Shown here piece after piece: positions 26,477-34,870 of a stretch of DNA of 64,000 nucleotides. The notes under the pieces are model-generated. The model was not told the DNA's origin, did no database searches, and was given only the letters and a program-made list of their open reading frames with translations. The stretch comes from Oscillatoriales cyanobacterium (GTDB taxonomy: Bacteria > Cyanobacteriota > Cyanobacteriia > Cyanobacteriales > Laspinemataceae), in NCBI GenBank assembly GCA_011390955.1, contig JAABRM010000030.1:18214-82213 (forward strand), read 5' to 3'. The translations under genes and the position numbers were made by a program. The stretch's first letter is position 1. Each line of letters opens with the position of its first letter.

Positions 26477-28024
26477 ATGACATTCACAAAGCCATCAAAT
26501 TTTTTACAGATGAGCCTATTTCCTGATTCAGTATCGGCAACTAAGGTGGCCGATTTTATTGCTCCCAAAACATATACTGGTTTGGCTGGTTTTCACAAAT
26601 ATTGGGGCAAGAAACCCATAGAAAGCATCAGTTATCTGATTGAAAACTGTACCCAGGAAGGGGATATCGTCATGGATCCATTTCTGGGTTCCGGTTTAAT
26701 ATCTCGTGAATGCCTGCTGCGAAATAGGCGTTTTATTGGCGTTGATATCAATCCATTCTCTATCGAGCATACCTCTTTCCTGCTCAATCTTCCCGATCGC
26801 CAAGAATATTATCAGGCTTTAATTGAAATTGAAACAAAAGTTGCTAAAAATATTCAAAATACTTATCAGACAACCGCAGGAAAAATCGCTTCTCATTATC
26901 TGTGGGAAGGCGAGCGAATTGTATCCGTATGGTGCAAACCAGAAACAGGGCGAGAGCGAATTGAAATTGATCCTTCTGACATAGATTTAAAGTCTTATTC
27001 TGCTTACGAAAACTACCAACCCAATAATTTTCGTAATCTCAATTTTTTTACAAATTCTCGGATTAATGTCAAGCCAAATATGTCTGTTAGTGACATATTT
27101 ACTGGTCGGGCGATGCGAAATATCGACCTGCTGATTTCTGAGATTTCCGGTTATCCGTCATCCTTGAAACGCGCACTGATGCTCACTTTAACTTCTGCCG
27201 CAGGTCAGATGTCCAATATGGTCTTTGCAATTAAAAATCGGCGAAGTAGCAAAAAAAACGGCAATAGCGAAAACAATGGCGAAAAAAATGGCGAAAAAAT
27301 CGAGGTAGGTAGTTGGGTTATTGGGTTTTGGTTGCCCGATACCCATTTTGAAATTAACGTCTGGAATTGCTTCCAAAACCGCGCTAATAAACTCCTGAAA
27401 TCTCTCCCAGACCAAGAAAAAAACTTATTTATTGTGTCTAATAATCTAACGTCTCTTAATACTTTAGATGTTAATGTTAACTCATGGCTAATCAATGCAG
27501 ACGCTAGAATAGCACTGAAAGAAATTCCATCAGAGGTTGTCTCTTTCATTTGCACCGATCCACCTCACAGCGATCGCATTCCTTATCTGGAATTAAGTGA
27601 GTTATGGAATTCATTATTGGGTTACACCGTTGATTTTGAGAGAGAAATTGTGGTTTCTAATGCTAAAGAGCGCCAGAAATCAAAGACAATTTATAACGCT
27701 GATATGACAGAGTTTTTTGTCAAAGCATCTAGGGTTCTCAAGCCTTCTGGTTATATGGCATTATATTTTAATGCTCGCGATCCAGAAAGCTGGGCATACC
27801 TAAAATGTATTGAAAATATATCTGAATGCTTGAAATTTATCGGCTGCTTCCCGATGATATACTCCGCTACCTCTGTTGTCCAAGATAATCGTCAAGGGGC
27901 GATGAAAAGTGACTATATTATCATTTACCAGAAGCAACAAGCTAATGGTGAGTATCCCTTGTCCAGTGCTTTTACCAAATTGCCGAACTGGTCAGCGCAA
28001 TTTCCCAGAAAAAAAGGAGAGTAA
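26477..28024 (+). CDS. Predicted DNA methyltransferase (N4/N6-amino class)
   Basis: 515-residue protein with SAM motif I as DPFLGSGLISRE (residues 67-78) and a catalytic motif IV of DPPH type in CTDPPHSDR (residues 359-367). The order I then IV, with a long insertion between them, suggests an alpha- or gamma-like arrangement. The N-terminal HKYWGKKP element is common in DNA methylases that modify amino groups. A Lys/Asn-rich low-complexity stretch near residues 255-275 is encoded by repeats of AATGGCGAAAAA. It is preceded by AAAAAGGATCACA, a good ribosome site. The stop lies six bases before a gene with a nuclease-like motif, which points to a restriction-modification pair. The recognition site cannot be read from sequence. 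Confidence 0.75.
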   Translation: MTFTKPSNFLQMSLFPDSVSATKVADFIAPKTYTGLAGFHKYWGKKPIESISYLIENCTQEGDIVMDPFLGSGLISRECLLRNRRFIGVDINPFSIEHTSFLLNLPDRQEYYQALIEIETKVAKNIQNTYQTTAGKIASHYLWEGERIVSVWCKPETGRERIEIDPSDIDLKSYSAYENYQPNNFRNLNFFTNSRINVKPNMSVSDIFTGRAMRNIDLLISEISGYPSSLKRALMLTLTSAAGQMSNMVFAIKNRRSSKKNGNSENNGEKNGEKIEVGSWVIGFWLPDTHFEINVWNCFQNRANKLLKSLPDQEKNLFIVSNNLTSLNTLDVNVNSWLINADARIALKEIPSEVVSFICTDPPHSDRIPYLELSELWNSLLGYTVDFEREIVVSNAKERQKSKTIYNADMTEFFVKASRVLKPSGYMALYFNARDPESWAYLKCIENISECLKFIGCFPMIYSATSVVQDNRQGAMKSDYIIIYQKQQANGEYPLSSAFTKLPNWSAQFPRKKGE

Positions 28025-28030
28025 TTTCTA

Positions 28031-29137
28031 ATGAAAGATTTTCCCTATTGGCAGACTTTATATGAAAGTGACAATTTGGAGGAATTTAACTCCGATGAGG
28101 CAGGGCTTCTTTGGCTTAAACTAAAGTCAATTATGAGAAAGCCCCTGATTGCTGAATTTGTTGCAGAAAACCAGATCGCTCTAAATCAAACTTCTTTAAA
28201 GCAAAAATTTAGAGAATTGTACGCTTTGCTGGTAAAAGAACCATCGAAATCACATATCATGTTAGATACTTACATCAAAAAAAAGAACAAGATTGCTTTG
28301 GAGAGCTTAGATACAAACAATCTGGTTTCAGAGTTATACAAACTGAAATCTTTTGAGTGGGGTGGAGATTACCAAAATTCTTTGGATAAATATTTGGTCA
28401 GTCGTTATGTCAAAGTGCAGAAATCCTATGACATACTGGTTTCAAAATTTGCCACCGAGATCGGCGCCGCCGTGCAAGGATATGTTCTGAATAGTTGGTA
28501 CAATCATTGGTCGAGTATCCTCATTGAACACATTTTTAAAGCCCATCCAGAAGTTTTACCCACTGTGGGTCAAATAAAACGTCTTGATTTCTTTATTAGA
28601 AATATTCCCTTCGATTTAAAAGTCACATATCTGCCAGCAGAGTATATAAAAGCCAAAAGAAGAGAACTTGGGCTGCCTGTAGAACTGACTTATCTGAAGA
28701 AAAAAGCTAGAAAATTAAAGATTTCTTTTGATAAAAAGGGGAAACCCAATGACATTTACTATGAAATTTTTGAAAAAATGAAGGACAAAAATACTGAAGA
28801 ATCTAACCAGGTAATTGATACTCTAAAAACTCAAACAATGAAGATTCTCCAAGACACACAAGAGCATTCTCAGCACCTAGCAAGATGGTTATACGAAAAT
28901 CAGGGTGAGATGCGCTTTGGCTCTGAAAATAGGCTATTTCTTGTGCTTGTAGATACCAATGATTTCAGTGGAAGTTGGAAATTGAAGCGTAACCTGGATT
29001 TGCTGCAACCTGTTATTAATAGCTACCTGGACAACTTTGCCGATAAAAATCTTTCTGATTTGAAAATTTCTTTCAAATATAAAGACAAACCGCAGACATT
29101 TACGGCTCTCACTGACGTAATTTTTGTGGTCAAGTAG
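28031..29137 (+). CDS. Putative restriction endonuclease partner of the upstream methyltransferase
   Basis: 368-residue protein that I do not recognise by family. It carries a plausible PD-(D/E)XK core, RLDFFIRNIPFDLKVTY, with Asp186, Asp195 and Lys197 spaced as in many type II enzymes, and Glu166 as a possible upstream acid. The rest is Lys-rich and helical, with no membrane segment. It starts six bases after the methyltransferase stop, with AAAGGAGAG overlapping that stop as ribosome site, so the two are co-translated. The pair is bracketed by similar heptad repeats. The nuclease assignment is inferred from the motif and from the neighbour. Confidence 0.55.
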   Translation: MKDFPYWQTLYESDNLEEFNSDEAGLLWLKLKSIMRKPLIAEFVAENQIALNQTSLKQKFRELYALLVKEPSKSHIMLDTYIKKKNKIALESLDTNNLVSELYKLKSFEWGGDYQNSLDKYLVSRYVKVQKSYDILVSKFATEIGAAVQGYVLNSWYNHWSSILIEHIFKAHPEVLPTVGQIKRLDFFIRNIPFDLKVTYLPAEYIKAKRRELGLPVELTYLKKKARKLKISFDKKGKPNDIYYEIFEKMKDKNTEESNQVIDTLKTQTMKILQDTQEHSQHLARWLYENQGEMRFGSENRLFLVLVDTNDFSGSWKLKRNLDLLQPVINSYLDNFADKNLSDLKISFKYKDKPQTFTALTDVIFVVK

Positions 29138-29187
29138 CCTGACAAGCAAATCTTAGAAGAAGTTGCACCGAAATCATCGCTAAACAA

Positions 29188-29251
29188 TATTGGTTATTTG
29201 TTATTGGTTATTTGCTATTTAAAATCAGAATAACCAATAACGAAAAATAAC
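29188..29251. repeat. TTATTGG/CCAATAA heptad repeats, right flank of the methyltransferase-nuclease pair
   Basis: GGTTATTTG/TTATTGGTTATTTG units run at 29188-29218, followed by inverted copies (ATAACCAATAACG) at 29230-29251. This mirrors the arrangement at 26339-26418. Confidence 0.65.
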
Positions 29252-29309
29252 CTATTTAATCCCTGAATAGCGTAAGCTATAATCACCAAAGAATTTTGCT
29301 GGTTGCCCA

Positions 29310-30194
29310 ATGAATTTAACTAAACTAAAACTGCCCAAAATTTTAGCTCAAACGAACCGCCCTAGCCTAGATTTACTGTTTATGTGGGTGGGGTTAATCA
29401 TTACCCTATTCTTTGTAATGATTGCGTTATTTTCCCCATTATTTCAATCTTGGGGATGGTTACAAGACCCGACGGAATTTTTGAGTAATCCCATTCATCA
29501 GCCCCCCTCATTTGATTATTTATTTGGCACAAATCGCCTGGGTTATGATGTGTTTTCCCGCACTTTAATGGCGAGTAGAGTGGCGTGGCAAGTGGTGATT
29601 TTAGCCACGGCTTTAAGTATGTTAATTGGGGTGCCTTTGGGGATGCTGAGTGGTTATCTCGGTGGTCGCGCCGATCGCATCTTATTGTTTATCATGGATA
29701 CCATTTACACTCTGCCGGGGTTATTGTTATCAATTACCCTGGCATTTGTGGTAGGCAAAGGGGTTTTTAATGCCGCGATCGCCTTAAGTATTTCCTATAT
29801 TCCCCAATATTATCGCGTGGTCAGAAATCACACGGTAAGTGTAAAAACCGAACTATTTATTGAAGCAGCCCAAGCAATGGGGGCAAGTTCTTGGACAGTG
29901 CTTTCCCGTTATCTATTTCTCAACGTGATTCAAAGTGTTCCTGTATTATTTACCCTGAATGCTGCCGATGCAATTTTAGTCCTCGGTGGTTTAGGTTTTT
30001 TAGGATTAGGTGTTCCCGAAGAAGTTCCCGAATGGGGTCACGATTTGCGCCAAGCATTAGAAGCACTACCCACGGGCATTTGGTGGACGGCTTTTTTCCC
30101 CGGTTGTACTATGACTTTCATGGTGGTGGGCTTATCTTTATTTGGCGAAGGATTGAATCAATTTGTCAATCCCAAATTAAGAAACCGCAGTTAA
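29310..30194 (+). CDS. ABC transporter permease, DppC/OppC family
   Basis: 294-residue inner-membrane permease of peptide/nickel-type importers. Six hydrophobic segments are visible, the first at LFMWVGLIITLFFVMIALF. The signature FGTNRLGYDVFSRTLMASR is typical of the DppC subunit. The cytoplasmic EAA loop reads EAAQAMGASSWTVLSRYLFLN, where the ATPase docks. No ATPase, DppB or binding protein is adjacent, so its partners must lie elsewhere. It is followed 28 bp later by an oxidoreductase gene on the same strand. Substrate not determinable. Confidence 0.9.
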   Translation: MNLTKLKLPKILAQTNRPSLDLLFMWVGLIITLFFVMIALFSPLFQSWGWLQDPTEFLSNPIHQPPSFDYLFGTNRLGYDVFSRTLMASRVAWQVVILATALSMLIGVPLGMLSGYLGGRADRILLFIMDTIYTLPGLLLSITLAFVVGKGVFNAAIALSISYIPQYYRVVRNHTVSVKTELFIEAAQAMGASSWTVLSRYLFLNVIQSVPVLFTLNAADAILVLGGLGFLGLGVPEEVPEWGHDLRQALEALPTGIWWTAFFPGCTMTFMVVGLSLFGEGLNQFVNPKLRNRS

Positions 30195-30221
30195 AACTTG
30201 AGAAATTGAGCAGATTAACTA

Positions 30222-31322
30222 ATGTCAAATAAAATCGGCATTGTGGTGGTAGGAGTGGGTCGCTGGGGCGTTCATTTGGTGCGCCAATTTTCCCAAAATC
30301 CCCTAACCAAGGTAGTGGCAATAGTAGACCGAAACCCGGAAAGATTGCCAGCAGTTCAGCAGCAATTTAACTTAGAATTTAACTTAGATTTATCATCAGT
30401 GGTTTTGGCCAAAGATTGGGCAGAGGTGCGAGAACTGCCTGGAATTCAAGCGGTGGCGATCGCCACTCCTGCTTCTACTCACTATTCTTTAATTAAAGAT
30501 GCCTTAAATCAGGGCTATCATGTATTAGCAGAAAAACCCTTAACCCTCGATCCGCAAGAATGTCTGGAACTTAGCCATTTAGCCGAACAAAAACAGCGGC
30601 AATTAATGGTCGATCATACTTATTTATTTCATCCGGCAGTTCAACGGGGGAAAGAGGCGATCGCCGCTTTGGGAGAATTGCGTTATGGGTATGCTGCCCG
30701 AACTCACCTGGGGCCTGTGCGATCGGATGTTGATGCCCTCTGGGATTTAGCTATTCACGATATCTGTATCTTCAACTTTTGGCTAAGAGAAACCCCGATG
30801 CAGGTGCAAGCTACGGGCAAAATTTGGTTACAGCGATCGGGGAATGCTGCTAACACCAACATTCCTCAAGAAATAACCACAGAAAATAAATTATTTCCCC
30901 AAGGTTTAGCGGATTTTGTCACGGTAAACCTGACTTATCCTAGTGGGTTTGAAGCCCGGATTCATCTGTGCTGGTGTAATCCTGACAAGCAACGGCGTCT
31001 CTGCGTTGTTGGCAGTCAAGGCACTTTAATTTTTGATGAAATGTCACCGAATGCCCCCTTAATGATTCAGCATGGTTCTTTAGAACAAAATCAAGAAAAA
31101 TGGCAGCCGGTGGGTCAAAAATCTGAGGTGATTGCTGTACCTCCTGGGGAACCTTTAGGATTAGTGTGCGATCGCTTTCTTGACCTAGTAATAAATCCCA
31201 ATCAAGCCACCGAAACTCTGGTCATTTCCTCCGCTTTGTTAGGAGGAAAATTAGTGCAAATTCTCACCGCATTAAGTCAATCCTTAAATCAAGGAGGAAT
31301 CCCGATTAAAATATCAGGGTAA
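30222..31322 (+). CDS. Gfo/Idh/MocA family NAD(P)-dependent oxidoreductase
   Basis: 366-residue dehydrogenase with an N-terminal Rossmann fold (VVVGVGRWGVHLVRQF) and the family motif AEKPLTLDPQE, whose Lys is usually catalytic. The motif DLAIHDICIFNFWL, with its conserved His, is also typical of the family. Relatives act on sugars, inositols or related alcohols; the substrate here cannot be told. It follows the permease gene by 28 bp and could be co-transcribed. The TAA stop lies inside the stem of a terminator hairpin. Confidence 0.87.
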   Translation: MSNKIGIVVVGVGRWGVHLVRQFSQNPLTKVVAIVDRNPERLPAVQQQFNLEFNLDLSSVVLAKDWAEVRELPGIQAVAIATPASTHYSLIKDALNQGYHVLAEKPLTLDPQECLELSHLAEQKQRQLMVDHTYLFHPAVQRGKEAIAALGELRYGYAARTHLGPVRSDVDALWDLAIHDICIFNFWLRETPMQVQATGKIWLQRSGNAANTNIPQEITTENKLFPQGLADFVTVNLTYPSGFEARIHLCWCNPDKQRRLCVVGSQGTLIFDEMSPNAPLMIQHGSLEQNQEKWQPVGQKSEVIAVPPGEPLGLVCDRFLDLVINPNQATETLVISSALLGGKLVQILTALSQSLNQGGIPIKISG

Positions 31323-31348
31323 ATTATCCATATTTACCCTGATATTTT
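31311..31348 (+). terminator. Rho-independent terminator overlapping the oxidoreductase stop codon
   Basis: A perfect 13-bp stem (31311-31323 with 31333-31345), a 9-nt loop and a short T-run (31345-31348). The stop codon 31320-31322 is part of the left arm. Confidence 0.75.
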
Positions 31349-31360
31349 ACCCTGAATACT

Positions 31361-31385
31361 CTAGGGTGAGCAATGCCCACCCTAG
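31361..31385. repeat. Small inverted repeat of the GGGTGGGC type
   Basis: Arms 31361-31368 and 31378-31385 are 8-bp perfect. The sequence resembles the GGGTGGGCAA...TTGCCCACCC elements elsewhere in the window. It may act as a terminator for the convergent kinase gene, but lacks a T-run. Confidence 0.5.
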
Positions 31386-31398
31386 ATTATAATTATGA

Positions 31399-33540
31399 TT
31401 ATGCTTCCTCAAATAACGGGGGTTCAGGACGATTGGTGGGTTTAACGGGAATTTCTATAATTAACTCTGTCCCTCGATCGGGAGCAGAAACCACATCTAA
31501 TCTGCCATAGTGCTTTTCCACCACAATCTGATAGCTAATAGATAACCCTAAACCCGTTCCTTTCCCCACAGGTTTAGTGGTAAAAAATGGCTCAAAAAGA
31601 CGCTTTTGCACCGTTGCGTCCATCCCGCAACCATTATCAAGAATGGAAATTCTGACGTAGTTTTTCACCCAGGCTGAATCCTGAGTATTTTCTAACTGGG
31701 AACTATCAATGGTAAAAGCGCGAGTTTTAATCTTAATTAGTTGAGGTGGTTCTTTATTTTCTAGCGCATCTAACGCATTATTTAGTAAATTCATAAAGAC
31801 CTGGTTTAGCAAACTAGGGTGACATTCCACCTTGGGCAAATTACCATAGTCTTTATATATTTCAATATTCGGTTTGCCTAATTTGCCTTTGAGTCGATGT
31901 TGTAAAATCATTAAGGTACTTTCCAGCCCTTCATGGAGATCCACTTCCTTGACCGCCGCCTCATCAAGGCGAGAGAAATTCCGCAAAGATTGCACAATCT
32001 GGCGAATTCGTTCTGCCCCAGCTTGCATAGAATGCAATAGTTTAGGCAAATCCGTCATCAAAAAATCCAATTCAATTTCTTCGATAATTTCCTCAATTTC
32101 CTCGCTAGAATTGGGATATGTTTTTTGATAAAGATGCAGTAATTTAAGGATGTCTGTAATATAAGTGGTGGCGTGAGTGATATTGCCATAAATAAAATTA
32201 ATTGGGTTATTAATTTCATGGGCAATTCCGGCCACTAGCTGACCTAAACCAGACATTTTTTCCATTTGAATTAGTTTTGCTTGAGTTTTTTGCAATTTCT
32301 CAATAGCAATTTCTAATTGACGTGCTTGTTCGCGAGATTGCGCTTCTGATTTTCGCAGTGCCGCTTCTACTTCCTGCTGATGCAATATCTCTTGTTTTAG
32401 CTGTTCGTTGGCTACTTTTAATTCATCGGTGCATTCTGCTACATTAATGGCTAAATTTTTTTGAATATTTTCTAAGTTATTTTCGGCATTTATGCGTTTG
32501 GCAATTTCCGCTTGCCATTCTGCATTTGTTTTATCTAATGCTTCGGTTTTTGATTCTAGGTTTTGTTGCAATTGTAGCATTTTTCGATACATTTCGGCTG
32601 GGTCGAGAGTTTTTAGCCAGCTTGCTCGATCGATTACTCCCATAAATTCTCCGCGATCGCTAGAAACTATTAAAGCTGAAGTTTGCCATTGTTCCATAGA
32701 TTGTTGAGCCGACCATAAAGACGCTTCGGGGCCGATCGCTGGTAAAGAGCGATCGATGACAGATTTCGCTTCTATGGTCGATAAATCCAGGTCAATTGCC
32801 CAATAATTCACGATATCTTGGTCTGTGATAATGCCTAGGGGCGTGGGGATATGTTCTGGTTGGGCGATCGCTTCTTTTTGAGCATTTAACTCCTCAAATA
32901 ATAACACATAATTTGTCTGATTTTTTACCATAATTTTAGCAATTTTTTCTAAAAAATCTGGCAAAGTTGCTTGAATTACCTGGTTAGTCAATAAATTTTT
33001 TACTGAGGCTAATTTTAGCCAATTTTTACGATATTCAAGTTGTTGAACCATTTGATATGGCGCGATCGCCCCTAAGAAAAAACCGCTGGTATCGAACAGT
33101 AATACGGGATCGTTACCCTTTTCCCGCCAAAGATTAGCGATCTGAAAAATATTCTCAACATCAGATTTATTAATGGCGATAAAATTTTGGTTCATTACAT
33201 CAGCAATGGTCAAATTAGTTAAAATTTGCTTTTGCGCGATCGCTCTGACAATATCTGGCACAGTGACAATCCCTAAAATGTCTGATATTTTTAGCTGATT
33301 TGGCTTAACGTTAATGGCTGATGGTGAAACTACTAAAACATAACCCGATGCAATATTGCCCCCAGGTGAGTCCGGTAAATCCGGGGATTTGCTTGATGCA
33401 AACAGGGGACAGCTTGCATTTAAGTGGCTGATTTGCTCGATAATTTCCCGGACATAACTTTCCGGTGTAACGAATTGAGGACGGCGATCGAGATCGGACT
33501 CTAGAAATATGGAATCAATCGATGATGTTTGATTTGACAT
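31399..33540 (-). CDS. Histidine kinase with N-terminal CBS domains
   Basis: 713-residue soluble kinase. The N-terminal 320 residues hold CBS-type repeats, recognisable as alternating segments such as ILGIVTVPDIVRAI, TPLGIITDQDIVNYW and FMGVIDRASWLK. CBS domains usually bind adenine nucleotides, so energy status is a plausible input (inference). A long coiled coil (about 325-425) leads to His441 in AGIAHEINNPINF. The ATPase boxes FMNLLNNALDALE, DNGCGM, FEPFFTTKP and GTGLGLSISYQ follow. The kinase core closely resembles that of the two PAS kinases at 13129 and 17777, suggesting a shared class of partners. No regulator gene is adjacent. Confidence 0.85.
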   Translation of the reverse strand: MSNQTSSIDSIFLESDLDRRPQFVTPESYVREIIEQISHLNASCPLFASSKSPDLPDSPGGNIASGYVLVVSPSAINVKPNQLKISDILGIVTVPDIVRAIAQKQILTNLTIADVMNQNFIAINKSDVENIFQIANLWREKGNDPVLLFDTSGFFLGAIAPYQMVQQLEYRKNWLKLASVKNLLTNQVIQATLPDFLEKIAKIMVKNQTNYVLLFEELNAQKEAIAQPEHIPTPLGIITDQDIVNYWAIDLDLSTIEAKSVIDRSLPAIGPEASLWSAQQSMEQWQTSALIVSSDRGEFMGVIDRASWLKTLDPAEMYRKMLQLQQNLESKTEALDKTNAEWQAEIAKRINAENNLENIQKNLAINVAECTDELKVANEQLKQEILHQQEVEAALRKSEAQSREQARQLEIAIEKLQKTQAKLIQMEKMSGLGQLVAGIAHEINNPINFIYGNITHATTYITDILKLLHLYQKTYPNSSEEIEEIIEEIELDFLMTDLPKLLHSMQAGAERIRQIVQSLRNFSRLDEAAVKEVDLHEGLESTLMILQHRLKGKLGKPNIEIYKDYGNLPKVECHPSLLNQVFMNLLNNALDALENKEPPQLIKIKTRAFTIDSSQLENTQDSAWVKNYVRISILDNGCGMDATVQKRLFEPFFTTKPVGKGTGLGLSISYQIVVEKHYGRLDVVSAPDRGTELIIEIPVKPTNRPEPPLFEEA

Positions 33541-33998
33541 AACTTGGGATTAATTGACTAAACAAAATCAGGATAAAAATCGCTGGTTTTGAGGCAAAAA
33601 GCCGGGGCAAATAATTCGCGATCGCTGATTCAGTCTCAGGGAGAGAATTAGACCTGTTTCGCTATTTTACACCCGTGAATCATAGAAATTAGACAGATAA
33701 TTTTTGATAAAATAAAAAAAACCGCCAATTTTGTGCTGCTGGAGCAAAGCGCTGATTCACTTCAGTGTACCCTAACAGGAGAAACTCAGAAATTCTCAAC
33801 ATTAATCTAGACGATCCATCTCTAGAGCGCAAATTTTCTGGATAGTCTGGTCAAACTCCCTTCAAGGGTCAAACAGATGCCTTTTGGTTTAGGGCTATGT
33901 GGTAGACCACACCTGACACGATCGCCGTAGGGATGTATGATTGATTAGAATATAGATCGGAGAGAATTCTTAACCCGTTGTCGATCATCCAGGATAAA
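33541..33998. other. 458-bp divergent intergenic region, no gene seen
   Basis: Spacer between the divergent CBS kinase and the 2TM protein. It includes a short palindrome around GTGGTAGACCACAC near 33900 and HIP1-type sites. No convincing ORF or RNA. Confidence 0.5.
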
Positions 33999-34472
33999 AT
34001 GCCAGAATACTACAGTCAAGAAGATGTACAGCAAATTCTCCAATTAGCGATCGCCAAAAGAGGGATCGATGGAGATTTTTCTAGGGTTCAACTCCTAGAA
34101 ATGGCCGATGAACTGGGAATTTCCCCAGACAGTCTTCAGCAAGCAGAAACACAATGGCTTGCGAAACAAGATGAATTTAAGGAACGTCAGCAATTTGATA
34201 TATACCGACGCGATCGGTTAAAACAAAACTTTGTGCGCTATCTCATTGTCAACTTCTTTCTAATTCTGGTCAACCTAGTTTTATTTAAATCAGCCAACTT
34301 TGGTCTAACCATTGCGCTGATTTGGGGATTAATCCTCGCCTTAAAGACCTGGAAAACTTATGAAATGGATTCAGAAGAGTATGAGAATAGTTTCAGTAAA
34401 TGGCGGCTCAAAAAACAAATCGGTAAATCAATAAATCTGGCTTTTGATAAATTACTTAATCCTAAACCATAA
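33999..34472 (+). CDS. Small 2TM-domain protein
   Basis: 157-residue protein. The N-terminal half is a helical cytoplasmic segment (YYSQEDVQQILQLAI; MADELGISPDSLQQAE). Two hydrophobic segments follow (YLIVNFFLILVNLVLF and FGLTIALIWGLILALK), then a charged tail. This matches the 2TM-domain family seen in many cyanobacteria, sometimes fused to kinases. The frame opens at a TTG at 33978. The ATG at 33999, with AGGA seven bases upstream, is preferred. It stands alone. Function unknown, probably a membrane-associated sensor or adaptor. Confidence 0.7.
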   Translation: MPEYYSQEDVQQILQLAIAKRGIDGDFSRVQLLEMADELGISPDSLQQAETQWLAKQDEFKERQQFDIYRRDRLKQNFVRYLIVNFFLILVNLVLFKSANFGLTIALIWGLILALKTWKTYEMDSEEYENSFSKWRLKKQIGKSINLAFDKLLNPKP

Positions 34473-34527
34473 AGTAAAATCAATTCTTTAGGGCGATCGC
34501 ACCGATTAACAACGCTAACTTTTGCCC

Positions 34528-34609
34528 GACTTACGCATCACCGCTATCCGTGGTCGGGGCAGTCGATCGATTGCCCCGACCACGGATAGCGACCCCCACC
34601 GCGTAAGTC
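34528..34609. repeat. 82-bp nested palindrome (MITE-like)
   Basis: Outer arms GACTTACGC / GCGTAAGTC (34528-34536 with 34601-34609) enclose a perfect 20-bp stem (34542-34561 with 34572-34591) around a 10-nt centre containing CGATCGAT. It lies in a 398-bp gap that otherwise shows no gene. Confidence 0.85.
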
Positions 34610-34870
34610 TTGTTTTGCTGCCATCAAATCAGCGAATTTACCAAAAAAATTTAACCCGGTGACTCATCTAGTATATGATAATAGCTAACCATTCCACTCT
34701 GACGGTGATTTATTCAATTCCTGCTGAAATAGTTTGGCATTTTTTAAACGGATGATTCGATCGAGCTTTGGCGGATATTTTATAGAGAGTAAATTTATTT
34801 TGTGTTTTAAAATTAGCTGAATTGTCGAAATAATTATAATTTAACTAAATTATTGTTTTCATTTTTGCCA

